Assembly: GCA_027313705.1 (NCBI GenBank)
Contig: DAHVDE010000057.1
Coordinates: 32,667 to 96,666 of the forward strand
Length of the DNA: 64,000 nucleotides
Origin: Actinomycetota bacterium
Lineage (GTDB): Bacteria; Actinomycetota; Actinomycetes; Streptosporangiales; Streptosporangiaceae
Reading direction: 5' to 3'
Numbering within the stretch: position 1 is the stretch's first letter; each line of letters opens with the position of its first letter. A model generated the notes under the pieces. That model was not told the origin of the DNA, made no database searches, and was given only the letters and a program-made list of their open reading frames with translations. The translations under genes and the position numbers were made by a program. Of the stretch, positions 26,702 through 35,881 are shown piece by piece.

Positions 26702-28345
26702 ATGACAACACCCGCCCGGTTCATCGTGACCAGCGCCCCGCCGAACCCTAATGGCGATTTACACATCGGCCACCTGTCCGGACCGTTTCTTGGCGCTGAC
26801 GTCCTGACCCGATTCCTGCGGCAAACCGGCCAGGACGTCGTGCACGTCGGGTACGCCGATGACTTCTCCTGCTACGTCACGAGGAGAGCACGCGAACTTG
26901 ACCGCCCCGCATCGGAAGTCGCGCACGTGTTCGGCTCCCGCATGGAGCAAACGCTCGGGCTCGGCAATATGGCCCAGGATTACTTCACCCACCCGCTGCG
27001 CGAACCCGTGCACAGCGAGATCGTGCAGCGCATGTTCGGCGAACTGTGGCGGCGCGGCGTCTTCGAAGTACGCGAACTGCCGACTTACTGGTGCATCGAG
27101 TGCGGCCGATACCTGTACGAGGCCGAGATGCGGGGCCGCTGCCAGTTCTGCGCCAGGCCATCGGACGGCATCTACTGCGAGGAGTGCGGCCTGCCGCAAG
27201 ACAGCACAGGGCTGCGCGAGCCACAGTGCACCGCCTGCGGGACGACCAGCCTTGAGATCCGCAGCCAGCGCCGGATCGTCTTCCCGCTGGAAGACTACCG
27301 GTCCAGGCTGTGCGAGCACTACCGTAGCCAGCCCCTGCGGCCCAGGCTTCGCGGCTACCTAGACGAGATGCTCTCGCGCCCGCTGCCTGCCACTCCAGTC
27401 AGCCGGGTAGCCGACTACGGCGTGCAGGTACCACTGGACGGCTGGGAAGGCAACATACTCGACACCTGGTACTCCGGTATTTTCGGATATATCGCGGCCA
27501 CGTTGGCGCACGGACGGGCGTGCGGGCAAGGCGACGGCGGTCTCGCCGCCTGGACCGCCCCTGACACGCGGGTCGCGCACTTCATCGGATTCGACTGCTC
27601 ATTCTCCCACGCGATCTTGTGGCCTGCCTTGCTGATGGCCCACGGGCAGTTCACGCTGCCCTCCTATGTGATCACCAACGAGTTCTACCGGCTGGAAGGC
27701 GAGAAGTTCTCCACCAGCCGCGGCCACGCGATCTGGGGCAACGACCTGCTCAGGCGCATCCCCGCCGATCTGCTGCGTTTCTACCTGTGCCTGACCGGAC
27801 CAGAGACCGAGTTGTCGAACTTCGCGGCCAAGGACTTTGCTCAGACCGTCAATGAGCAGGTTGTCGCGCCGCTTACGGGCTGGCTCTGGTCGGTGTTCGG
27901 GCTTGCCGGGCGGGCGTGGGGGGCGACCGTCGCAGACGTGGCGCCGCGCCGGGATTGCCGGCTAGCCGACCTGGCCGAGACGATGCCCGCCCGAGTCGGC
28001 GAAGCACTCGACCCTGATCGATTCTCACCGCGGCAAGCCGCAGAGCACCTGCTCACAGCGTTCCAGGCGCTGCCGCCCGCTCTCGACGAACTCGGCTCGG
28101 TCACGGCGGACACTGACCGGGACGCACTGCTGGCACTGCACCTGGAGTTGCTGGCGACCCTGGCTGTGGTAGCTGCGCCGATCATGCCGACCTTCAGCTC
28201 GGAAGTGGCCAAGGCACTAGGACTTCGGACCGTCGACTCGCTGCGCCCCACGCTGCCATGGCCATCGCACGGGAAGCGGCTGCTGACACCAGGCCACCGG
28301 ATCGGGGCGGAGCCGCCGGCGCTGTTCCAGCCGGTGGTCATGTAG
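26702..28345 (+). CDS. Stand-alone MetRS-like enzyme, putative hydrazine-synthetase ligase subunit
   Basis: A class I aminoacyl-tRNA-synthetase-like protein, 547 residues, related to methionyl-tRNA synthetase. HIGH is intact (residues 21-24), KMSKS appears as KFSTS (about 335), and four CxxC pairs (about 131-179) form the zinc-knuckle insert. A helical C-terminal region is present but no EMAP/tRNA-binding extension. In Spb40/Tri28-type hydrazine synthetases this domain activates an amino acid as adenylate and transfers it to an N-hydroxy diamine. Location inside the operon (GGAGG before the ATG, permease gene six bases downstream) argues against a housekeeping metG. The activated amino acid cannot be read by eye. 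Confidence 0.85.
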   Translation: MTTPARFIVTSAPPNPNGDLHIGHLSGPFLGADVLTRFLRQTGQDVVHVGYADDFSCYVTRRARELDRPASEVAHVFGSRMEQTLGLGNMAQDYFTHPLREPVHSEIVQRMFGELWRRGVFEVRELPTYWCIECGRYLYEAEMRGRCQFCARPSDGIYCEECGLPQDSTGLREPQCTACGTTSLEIRSQRRIVFPLEDYRSRLCEHYRSQPLRPRLRGYLDEMLSRPLPATPVSRVADYGVQVPLDGWEGNILDTWYSGIFGYIAATLAHGRACGQGDGGLAAWTAPDTRVAHFIGFDCSFSHAILWPALLMAHGQFTLPSYVITNEFYRLEGEKFSTSRGHAIWGNDLLRRIPADLLRFYLCLTGPETELSNFAAKDFAQTVNEQVVAPLTGWLWSVFGLAGRAWGATVADVAPRRDCRLADLAETMPARVGEALDPDRFSPRQAAEHLLTAFQALPPALDELGSVTADTDRDALLALHLELLATLAVVAAPIMPTFSSEVAKALGLRTVDSLRPTLPWPSHGKRLLTPGHRIGAEPPALFQPVVM

Positions 28346-28351
28346 CCAGCC

Positions 28352-29497
28352 ATGGCGAGCACCGCTGCCGTTCCTGTTCAGTCATCCCCCTCCGCAAGCA
28401 CCGTCCGGTCGGCTGGACGAGCCGGGTTGGATCTGGCCCTCGCCGTGCTCGGGGCTGGCATGATCCTGTCTCCGCCGGTCACGGCCGGGCTGGCCGGCGG
28501 GCAAGGTTTGCTGGCGTTCCTTGAGCACCTGGCGGTGGGCGGCACATTCAGTCTCGCCGTCGGGATGCTCGGCCGTAGGCGGGGCCAGGTATCTGGCTTG
28601 GCTGACCTGGCCGGGACGAGGGTGAGCAGGCTGGTGACCGGGCTGTACCTGGCCGGATTCATCTCCGGTCAGGCGGCCATCGCGCTGACCTCAGGCTGGC
28701 TGATCGGATTCGGGCTGCAAACCGGAAGCGAACTGGTCGCGGTGATCTTTGGCATCGGCGTGGTCGCCGTCGTGGTGCTGGCTAACCTGGCCGGACTGCG
28801 CCTGCCAGGCCGGGCGAGAAACTGGCGGGTCCTGATCACGTTCCTGTTCGCGGTAGCGCTCTGCTCAGATCATAATCTGCTGCGGGTCAGCGAGATGCTG
28901 CCTGCGGTCCACGGCAGGGAATTGTGGGCAGCGGCCTTCCTGCTCCTGTTCGCCGGCGTCGGCTGGGAGAGGTCGGCAGTGCTCGCCAGCTCGGCTGGCA
29001 GCGGCCGCTCCCTCGCCGCCGCGGTCGTGTTCGGCTGGACCTTGGCCGGCTCCGGTTACCTGGTTCTGTGGGGAATCGTCGCCACCGCGGGCCGCACCGG
29101 CTCCGTTCCCTGGCCGGCCGGCTGGTCCCGGGTGCTCGCGTTGCTGACCGCCGTCCTGCTCGCCTCTTTCTGCATGACGAACGTGGACGCGGCCGGCGGC
29201 TTCCTGGCCAGGCTGGTGTCCACGCTGCGGTGGCCAGGGCCCGCTCGGCGGCCGGCGACGGTGATCGCCGTAGGTGCCGCAGTATGCCTGGTCCTGGCCT
29301 GCGCGCTCGCAGGTAACTGGCACGCTTACCAACTGCTCGCGGGGCCGGCTGCGGCCGCGTTACTGATCTACCTGACTGTGCTTGGCTGCGGCGTTGAGCG
29401 CAACTGGCGGGTCATCGCCTTCCTGGCTCTGCCGGCCGGCCTGCTGCTCTTCACCGCTGCTGCCGCCTTGGGGTCAGGTACCTGGCTGCCGAGATGA
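28352..29497 (+). CDS. Putative APC-like membrane transporter
   Basis: Polytopic inner-membrane protein, 381 residues with about eleven hydrophobic segments, distantly like APC-superfamily permeases (LDLALAVLGAGMILSPPVTAGLAGG resembles the TM1 glycine motif and FLLLFAGVGWERSAVLASSAG the TM6 region). It begins six bases after the MetRS-like gene, so it is the last gene of the operon and a likely exporter or uptake system for the product or a precursor. It differs from the permease at 16849. Direction and substrate of transport are unknown. Confidence 0.75.
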   Translation: MASTAAVPVQSSPSASTVRSAGRAGLDLALAVLGAGMILSPPVTAGLAGGQGLLAFLEHLAVGGTFSLAVGMLGRRRGQVSGLADLAGTRVSRLVTGLYLAGFISGQAAIALTSGWLIGFGLQTGSELVAVIFGIGVVAVVVLANLAGLRLPGRARNWRVLITFLFAVALCSDHNLLRVSEMLPAVHGRELWAAAFLLLFAGVGWERSAVLASSAGSGRSLAAAVVFGWTLAGSGYLVLWGIVATAGRTGSVPWPAGWSRVLALLTAVLLASFCMTNVDAAGGFLARLVSTLRWPGPARRPATVIAVGAAVCLVLACALAGNWHAYQLLAGPAAAALLIYLTVLGCGVERNWRVIAFLALPAGLLLFTAAAALGSGTWLPR

Positions 29498-29507
29498 CCC
29501 GCTGCGC

Positions 29508-30503
29508 TCAGGGACGGAACAGGCCGCTCGTCCTCCGGAAGGTGCGGCGGTAATCGCTCGGCGACACGCCAGCGGCCCGCGCCAGATGTTTGCGCAGGTT
29601 GGCTGGGCTCCCAAGGCCCGAGGCCTCAGCGACGCGCTCCACGCTGAGTTCGGTCGACTCAAGAAGCTCGCGGGCCAGGGACAACCGTTGCGTGAGCAGC
29701 CATCGCAACGGGGTAGTGCCGGTCATTGCCTGGAACCGGCGGATAAAGGTCCGCTCCGCCAGGGATGCGTGCTTGGCCAGCACGCTGATACTCAGCGGTT
29801 CGGCAATTCTGGCTAGCATCCAGTCCAGCAGCTTGGCCCAGCCGTCATCACCAGGATCGGGTACCGGCGACTCGATGTACTGGGCCTGGCCGCCAGGCCG
29901 GTGCGACGGCATCACCACGCGCCTGGCTACTGAGTTGGCCACGCCAGAACCGAGGTCGCAGCGCACGACGTGCAGACAGAGATCCAGGCCTGCCGCGCTG
30001 CCCGCGCTGGTCATGATGTCGCCCTCATCGATATACAAGACGGACGGATCGACCGTCACCGCCGGGTAGCGACTGGCCAGCAACTCTGCGTGCATCCAGT
30101 GGGTAGTCGCGCGCCGCCCGTCGAGCAGCCCGGCTGCGGCCAGCACGAAGGCACCCGAGCAGATGGACAGGATGCGAGCGCCCCTGCCGTGTGCGAGCCG
30201 CACCGCTTCGACCAGGTCGGCAGGCGGTCTGAGATGCACATCCTCGCAAGCGGGGATCACTACGGTGTCAGCTCGTGTCAGGTCGCTGAAGTCATGCTCT
30301 GTGGCGGCGACAAAGCCCTCGGCAACGCGAGTGCGCCCTGGCTCGGCGGCGCAGATGCGGAAGTCGTACCAAGGGTCAGCCAGGTCGAGCCGTGGCCGGC
30401 CAAACACTTCGCACGGAACCGCGATCTCGAAAATCGGCATGCCATCGGTGACAGCGACAGCGACAGATCCCAGCTTCACTGGCGCAACTGCCTCCCGGCG
30501 CAT
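29508..30503 (-). CDS. GlxA-type AraC-family regulator with DJ-1/PfpI domain
   Basis: Transcription regulator, 331 residues. The N-terminal half (about 10-190) is a DJ-1/PfpI-like amidotransferase fold with the nucleophile-elbow-like SICSGAFVLAAAGLLDGRRA; the C-terminal 100 residues are an AraC double helix-turn-helix (AERTFIRRFQAMTGTTPLRW and VERVAEASGLGSPANLRKHL). Such proteins sense small nitrogenous metabolites; ArgR/CdhR-type members control amine or amino acid use. It converges on the permease gene with only ten bases between stops. It could control the hydrazine-type operon or the threonine-aldolase-like gene upstream. Start may be ATG 30503 or a GTG eight codons later. Confidence 0.88.
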   Translation of the reverse strand: MRREAVAPVKLGSVAVAVTDGMPIFEIAVPCEVFGRPRLDLADPWYDFRICAAEPGRTRVAEGFVAATEHDFSDLTRADTVVIPACEDVHLRPPADLVEAVRLAHGRGARILSICSGAFVLAAAGLLDGRRATTHWMHAELLASRYPAVTVDPSVLYIDEGDIMTSAGSAAGLDLCLHVVRCDLGSGVANSVARRVVMPSHRPGGQAQYIESPVPDPGDDGWAKLLDWMLARIAEPLSISVLAKHASLAERTFIRRFQAMTGTTPLRWLLTQRLSLARELLESTELSVERVAEASGLGSPANLRKHLARAAGVSPSDYRRTFRRTSGLFRP

Positions 30504-30555
30504 GCCCCCATGCTATGCGGCCCGCTGGTCCTGGCGGTGAGCTGGCTCTGCCGAC

Positions 30556-31644
30556 TCAGGCGGCGAACCTGGCGATGACTGCGGCGGCTTCCGCTGCGGT
30601 GAAGCCGCAGGTCGCCTCGCCGACGGACAGTTCGACTCGCGCAATCGCCGGGTCAGGGGTGGAAGCTGGTGCTGCCCAGGTCCAGATACCCTGCTCGGTC
30701 GCGAGGTCGCGGGCCGTCCGGATAAAGCACTCGCGGGTGGTGGCGAGCAGCAGGTGCATCATCGAAGTCTGCGGCGGATCGGGTATGACCCGCACCCCAG
30801 CGACCTCGCGCAACTCGGCCGCGATAGCCCGTGCGTGTGCCAGATAGCCAGGCATTTTCGGCAATTGGACAGCGAGCTGGCTCAGCGCGGAGGCCGCGCC
30901 TGGCCACAGGCAGAACAAGGCGCCGCCCATTCGCCGCCGCCAGTCCCTGACCTGCGCAACGACCTCGGCGGGTCCGGCCACGCAGCACCCGGGAAGGGCA
31001 CCGATGCCCTTGTAGAATGACACGTACACGGTGTCGAAGAGCGCGGCGATCTCCTCCAGGCTCCGGCCGTAGCCCGCCGCAGCCTCCCAGAGCCTGGCGC
31101 CGTCCAGGTGCGCGGCTGCGCCGGTGCCCGCCGCCCACCGGCACTGCGCCACCAGGTCATCCCAGTCAGGCTGCTGCCCGCCCAGGTCACGCTGCGGAAG
31201 CTCGATGAGCAAGGCCGCGGCGGGCTCGGCTACCGACCGCAGGTCAGCCAGCGTGATCAGGCGGTTGACATCGCCGACGGTGCGGCCGGTAAGCCCGTGC
31301 AGACGCTGGTAGGCCTGTTCCTCGTGCCTTTCCAGGTGGCACATCGGGTGGAAAAGCACCGTGCGCCTGCCGCGCAGGTCGGCGTGCACGCGCAGCACGG
31401 CCTGCTGCGCCATGGTCCCGCTCGGCAAGAACACCGCTGCAGGCTTGCCGAGCAGGCGGGCGACCTCCGCCTCAAGCTCGGCGACCACACCGCCGTCGCC
31501 GTACCTGTCGACCCCCGTGTCCGCGGGTATCGTGGCGAGCATGCGGCTCGCGGTCACCCGCCCGTGCCCGGTCAGCCATCGAGGGCAGGCATCGCGGAGC
31601 CCGGCAAGCTCGGGGTTCGGCTGTTCCGCGTTAGTTTCTGGCAT
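30556..31644 (-). CDS. Threonine-aldolase-like PLP enzyme
   Basis: Fold-type I PLP enzyme of the beta-eliminating lyase/threonine aldolase family, 362 residues. Seen: YGDGGVVAELEAEVARLLGK at the N-terminus (family Y/G-D motif), HLDGARLWEAAAGYG holding the PLP-nitrogen Asp, and VSFYKGIGALPGCC with the Schiff-base Lys (usually SxSKGLGAPVGS). The usual reaction splits threonine or a beta-hydroxy amino acid into glycine and an aldehyde. Glycine is the amino partner in known hydrazine synthetase reactions, so it might serve the nearby operon, but it lies on the other strand beside a regulator and could be independent. Confidence 0.82.
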   Translation of the reverse strand: MPETNAEQPNPELAGLRDACPRWLTGHGRVTASRMLATIPADTGVDRYGDGGVVAELEAEVARLLGKPAAVFLPSGTMAQQAVLRVHADLRGRRTVLFHPMCHLERHEEQAYQRLHGLTGRTVGDVNRLITLADLRSVAEPAAALLIELPQRDLGGQQPDWDDLVAQCRWAAGTGAAAHLDGARLWEAAAGYGRSLEEIAALFDTVYVSFYKGIGALPGCCVAGPAEVVAQVRDWRRRMGGALFCLWPGAASALSQLAVQLPKMPGYLAHARAIAAELREVAGVRVIPDPPQTSMMHLLLATTRECFIRTARDLATEQGIWTWAAPASTPDPAIARVELSVGEATCGFTAAEAAAVIARFAA

Positions 31645-31776
31645 AACGCCTATAATGCCGCAACCGGCGGCGGACGCATCGCCGATATCGCCGCGCAGCC
31701 AGGCGGGTGCCCGGCGCCGCTGGCCGTCTCAATGATGCTTTATCCCGGCAGGGAACCGGGCAGGAACGAGAACGAG

Positions 31777-33879
31777 CTATCCGGTGAGGCCCATGGCGTC
31801 GAGCACGAAGGCATGGACCTCGGCCTCGTACCTGACCTTCGCGTACCGCCCTGACGGGCCGGTATGCGCGCCTGCGCCGAGTTCGACCCGGAAGAGCAGC
31901 GCTGGCTCGCCATCGCCGGTGGCGCGCAGCCTCGCCACCCACTTGGCGGGCTCGTGTACCGCGACTCTCGGATCGTGTACCGCGCCGGTCACCAGCAGCC
32001 GCGGCCGCGCGCCGGCGGGCGGCGGGTTGTCGTAAGGCGAGTACGACCTGATGCAGGCGTAGTCTTCGGGATCGCGGGGATCTCCCCACTCGTCCCACTC
32101 GTTGATGGTGAGCGGGATCGACGGGTCGAGCATCGTCGTGACGCAGTCAACGAACGGCACCTCGGCCACGACAGCGGCCCACCGGTCCGGCCGCATCGAG
32201 TACACCGCACCTTGCAGCAGCCCGCCTGCCGACAAGCCGCGTGAGACGATCCGGCGTCCGTCCACCAGGCCGCCGGCGCCCGCCAGCCAGTCTGCCACAT
32301 CGATGAAGTCGGTGAACGTGGTCGGCTTGCGCGTCAGCCTGCCCTGCTGCCACCACGAGCGGCCGCCCTCGCCGCCACCCCGCACGTGCGCGATCGCGTA
32401 CACCACGCCCCGGTCGAGCAGCGAAGGCAAGCCGACCGCGAACTCAGGGTCTGAGCAGGCCTCATACGCGCCGTATCCGTAGAGCAGGCAAGGGGCGGTG
32501 CCATCGAGCGGCGTGCCCGCCAGGTAAGCCAGGGTCACCGGGATGGCCGTGCCGTCGCGGGCCACCGCCGCCACCTGCTCGGTGCGGTACCTGGCTGGCT
32601 CGTAGCCGGCCACCATGCGCCGCTTGAGCAGTTCCCGCTCGCCGGTCGCCAGCACCAGGCGGTACCAGGCGGGCGGCTCGATCAGTGACTCCTCGACAAT
32701 GATCACCGACCCGGCGTCATAGTCGTGTGCGTGCTCGATCCTGATCGACCCGGCGGCCAGGCCTGGCCGCACCTCGGTCAGGTTGCCGCCGTCATGCCCG
32801 GTGATCGCGAGCAGTGGCGCCCCGTCCCTGCGCAGTGAAAGCACCAGATGCTCGCCAACCACGTCGCAGCCATGCAACCTGGTGCCCGGCCTAGCCGGGG
32901 CGATGGCCGCGCACTTCACCGCCGTCATTGCCGAGCCGTCAGGCCTGGCACGCATCAAGGTGAACTCGGGCGCTCCTTCGTCGGTGACGATGAACAGCCA
33001 GCCGGGGTCTTCGCCGCCAGCGAGCGCGCCTGGCCTGGTCGTGCCCTTCGGCCTGGCATGATCGACGTGATATTCCACGCCCCGGCGTCTCGGCTTGACC
33101 AGCACAGGTTCGGCCAGCGGGTCAGCAAGCGGAAGCAGCCGCACCTCGGTCGTGTCCCGCGAGGCGGACTCGACGATGCCGAACCGCCCGCTGCGCGAGC
33201 CGCGCAACGTGATCTCGAACCTGGCATCGGTTTCCTCGTAGATGAGTTCGTCGGCCTCGGCCGCCGTACCAAGCTGGTGCCGCCAGACCTGGAACGGCCG
33301 GTTCACCTCGTCGGGCACCAGGTACCAGACGTAACGCGAGTCGGCGGACCAGGCCAGGCCCTGATAGGTGCGTTCGATCAGGTCAGGCAGGTCTGCACCG
33401 GTGCGCAGGTCCCTGATGCGCAACTGGCAGATCTCGGCGCCAGTCAGGTCCACGGTCCAGGCCAGCAGGTCGCCATCCGGGCTGGGCACCAGGTCCGCGA
33501 TCTCCACGTAGTCGCTGCCCGCACCAACGATGTTCTCGTCAATCAGCACCTGTTCGGAAGATTCTCCGGGCTTTGACCGAAGAAACTGGAGATTCTCTCT
33601 TCCCTCCGGCCTCCCAATACGGTACATAAATCCTGACAGGGGCCAACTGACCCCAAACTCGGCTTGCGCCGGGATCCGGTAGGCCGACTCACCGGCGAGT
33701 CGGCCCGCCAGGTCAGTTAGCCGCGCCGCGCATGCCTCGTAGTAATCCCGCTCGGCAGCAAGGTAGTCGCGGAACTGCGCCTGCTCATGGTCGCGCATCC
33801 AGGAGTAGTCGTCGGCGTCTGTCTGACCATGCAGTTGCCTGATAGAGGGCACACGGGGAGCGAAGGGTGGTTGGGGCAT
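31777..33879 (-). CDS. Prolyl oligopeptidase family protein (oligopeptidase B-like)
   Basis: Serine peptidase of family S9, 700 residues, cytoplasmic (no signal). The N-terminal half (about 70-420) is the seven-bladed propeller, beginning after DDYSWMRDHEQAQFRDYLAAE; the alpha/beta hydrolase domain carries the nucleophile in SRGLSAGGLLQGA, an Asp in VTGAVHDPRV and the His in ELGAGAHTGPSGR. It hydrolyses short peptides. The gene is divergent from a peptide-type ABC importer with 72 bases between starts, which suggests that it digests the imported peptides. Confidence 0.92.
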   Translation of the reverse strand: MPQPPFAPRVPSIRQLHGQTDADDYSWMRDHEQAQFRDYLAAERDYYEACAARLTDLAGRLAGESAYRIPAQAEFGVSWPLSGFMYRIGRPEGRENLQFLRSKPGESSEQVLIDENIVGAGSDYVEIADLVPSPDGDLLAWTVDLTGAEICQLRIRDLRTGADLPDLIERTYQGLAWSADSRYVWYLVPDEVNRPFQVWRHQLGTAAEADELIYEETDARFEITLRGSRSGRFGIVESASRDTTEVRLLPLADPLAEPVLVKPRRRGVEYHVDHARPKGTTRPGALAGGEDPGWLFIVTDEGAPEFTLMRARPDGSAMTAVKCAAIAPARPGTRLHGCDVVGEHLVLSLRRDGAPLLAITGHDGGNLTEVRPGLAAGSIRIEHAHDYDAGSVIIVEESLIEPPAWYRLVLATGERELLKRRMVAGYEPARYRTEQVAAVARDGTAIPVTLAYLAGTPLDGTAPCLLYGYGAYEACSDPEFAVGLPSLLDRGVVYAIAHVRGGGEGGRSWWQQGRLTRKPTTFTDFIDVADWLAGAGGLVDGRRIVSRGLSAGGLLQGAVYSMRPDRWAAVVAEVPFVDCVTTMLDPSIPLTINEWDEWGDPRDPEDYACIRSYSPYDNPPPAGARPRLLVTGAVHDPRVAVHEPAKWVARLRATGDGEPALLFRVELGAGAHTGPSGRYAKVRYEAEVHAFVLDAMGLTG

Positions 33880-33951
33880 GATAAGGACACTACACGTACA
33901 TATGCCTCATACTTCTCTCAATATCCCGCGCGCCGTTAGAAGGAGATTTTC

Positions 33952-35877
33952 ATGCTGAGATCGATCGCCAGGCGGGGGCCGCTGCTGGCCGCCGCGCTCG
34001 CACTCGGCGCCGGCGTAGCGCTGGCCGCCCCGGTGGCCCAGGCCGCGAATGCTGGCCAAACTGCGAGGGCTAGCTCGCCCTCGGCGTCTTCCACCTTCGT
34101 GGTCGGCGATAACGGTGCGGTAGATGGCATGAACCCGTATGTCGGGCAGACCCAGGTGGACTTCGAGATCTACGGCCTGATCTACGACAACCTGATGGAC
34201 TATGGCCAGACGAATTACGCGCCCGCGCCGCGCCTGGCGACCTCGTGGTCAGTGTCGAAGAACAAGCTGGTCTGGACCTACCACATCAGGCACGGAGTGA
34301 AGTGGTCGGACGGGGTTCCGCTGACCGCGGCCGACGTGGCCTACACGTTCTGGCGGGACACCATCCCGAACTCGACGGAGTTCTCCGACAACTCCTCCTA
34401 CGTCGCGACCATCGTGCACAACAGCATCAAGGCAATCGGCAAGTACACCGTGCAGATGCGGGTCACCAAGCCCACTCCGGGCATGGACCTGCTGATCGTG
34501 CCGATCATCCCCAAGCACATCTGGGAGCACATCAGCGAGAAGCAGGTCAGCAGCTTCCCGAACAACAACCCGGTCGGCTCAGGTCCCTTCGTCATGAGCA
34601 GCTTCAAGATCAACCAGTCGGTCACGCTCCAGGCCAACCCGCACTACTGGGGCGGCAAGCCGGGCATCTCCACGCTGATCTTCGAGAACTTCACCAACCC
34701 GAGCGCCGAGGCGATCGCACTCAAGAACGGCAGCATCGACTTCGCGGAAGGGCTGACCGCCTCCTTGTTCAACTCGCTCAAGGGCACGCCAGGCGTCACG
34801 CTTGACAACGCTCCTTCCGGCAACTGGGACGAACTGGCATTCAACAACGGCGCGGCGACCGTGTCGGGCAAGCCGATAGGCAACGGCAACCCGGCGCTGA
34901 AGGACCTCAACGTCAGGCGTGCGATCAGCTACGCGCTGAACCGCCCGCAGCTAGTGCGGCGGGTGTTCCTCGGTTACGCCCAGCCGGCGAGCTCGGTCAT
35001 CCCGCCGATCTACCCGCAGTACCACTACACCCCGCCGGCCAGCGCGCTCTACAGCTACGACCCGGCGAAGGCCAGCCAGATCCTCACCGCGGACGGCTGG
35101 AAGATGGGTCCAGGCGGTATCAGGGTCAAGGACGGCAAGAAACTGGTCTTGCGGCTGTTCTACGGCTCGAGCTCCTCGACCTACTCCGCCGACGCCCCCT
35201 ACATCAAGAGCTGGCTGAACGCGATCGGCATCGGCGTCACGGTAACCGCCATGTCGGACAGCACGCTCACCCAGGACATCGGCAACGGCGACTATGACCT
35301 GTTCATCTGGGGCTGGGGGGTGGAACCCAACCCGGACTTCCAGCTCTCGGTGTTCACCTGCGCGCAGCGGTCGGCAGGTTCGCCGCCCAACTACACGCCA
35401 GGCTGGTCGGACAGCTTTTTCTGCAACAAGCAATACGACCAGCTCTACGCCGAGCAGAAGACGCTCGACGGAGCGGCCAGGACCAAGGTCGTCAAGCAGA
35501 TGGAAGCGATCTTGTACGCGCAGGAGCCTTACGCGCTGCTGACCTACGACAGCGACCCGCAGGCTTTCCGCAGCGACTTGTTCACCGGGTACGCGCCGCA
35601 GCCGGACAGCAAGAACGGCCTGATGCTGTTCCAGGAAGTCTCCTGGTGGAGCTACCGCTGCCTGCGCCCGGCAGGATCGAGCCCGTCGCTTACCGACCGC
35701 AACATCGGCTGCAACCACGAGATCGGTGCGCCAGCCCGGGCCGCCGCGCCAGCCGCCAGCTCTGGCCTGTCCGGCGGCGTGATCGGCGGCGTCATCGCCG
35801 CGATCGTCGTTATCGCGGCCGGCGGGCTGTTCTTGTTCAGGCGCAGGTCGTCGGCGACAGCCGACGACCGGGAGTAG
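33952..35877 (+). CDS. Peptide-type ABC substrate-binding protein with C-terminal membrane anchor
   Basis: Extracellular solute-binding protein, family 5 (DppA/OppA), 641 residues. An N-terminal signal (RRGPLLAAALALGAGVALAA, cleavage near AQA) has no lipobox Cys. The family start DNLMDYGQTNYAPAPRLATS and WTYHIRHGVKWSDGVPLTAADV are clear. Unusually the C-terminus has a linker and a transmembrane helix GVIGGVIAAIVVIAAGGLFL followed by RRRSS, which should anchor it in the membrane instead of a lipid. AAGGAGAT precedes the ATG. It is the first gene of a five-gene importer with permeases and two ATPases. Substrate is probably a peptide or similar amide. Confidence 0.92.
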   Translation: MLRSIARRGPLLAAALALGAGVALAAPVAQAANAGQTARASSPSASSTFVVGDNGAVDGMNPYVGQTQVDFEIYGLIYDNLMDYGQTNYAPAPRLATSWSVSKNKLVWTYHIRHGVKWSDGVPLTAADVAYTFWRDTIPNSTEFSDNSSYVATIVHNSIKAIGKYTVQMRVTKPTPGMDLLIVPIIPKHIWEHISEKQVSSFPNNNPVGSGPFVMSSFKINQSVTLQANPHYWGGKPGISTLIFENFTNPSAEAIALKNGSIDFAEGLTASLFNSLKGTPGVTLDNAPSGNWDELAFNNGAATVSGKPIGNGNPALKDLNVRRAISYALNRPQLVRRVFLGYAQPASSVIPPIYPQYHYTPPASALYSYDPAKASQILTADGWKMGPGGIRVKDGKKLVLRLFYGSSSSTYSADAPYIKSWLNAIGIGVTVTAMSDSTLTQDIGNGDYDLFIWGWGVEPNPDFQLSVFTCAQRSAGSPPNYTPGWSDSFFCNKQYDQLYAEQKTLDGAARTKVVKQMEAILYAQEPYALLTYDSDPQAFRSDLFTGYAPQPDSKNGLMLFQEVSWWSYRCLRPAGSSPSLTDRNIGCNHEIGAPARAAAPAASSGLSGGVIGGVIAAIVVIAAGGLFLFRRRSSATADDRE

Positions 35878-35881
35878 CTCC

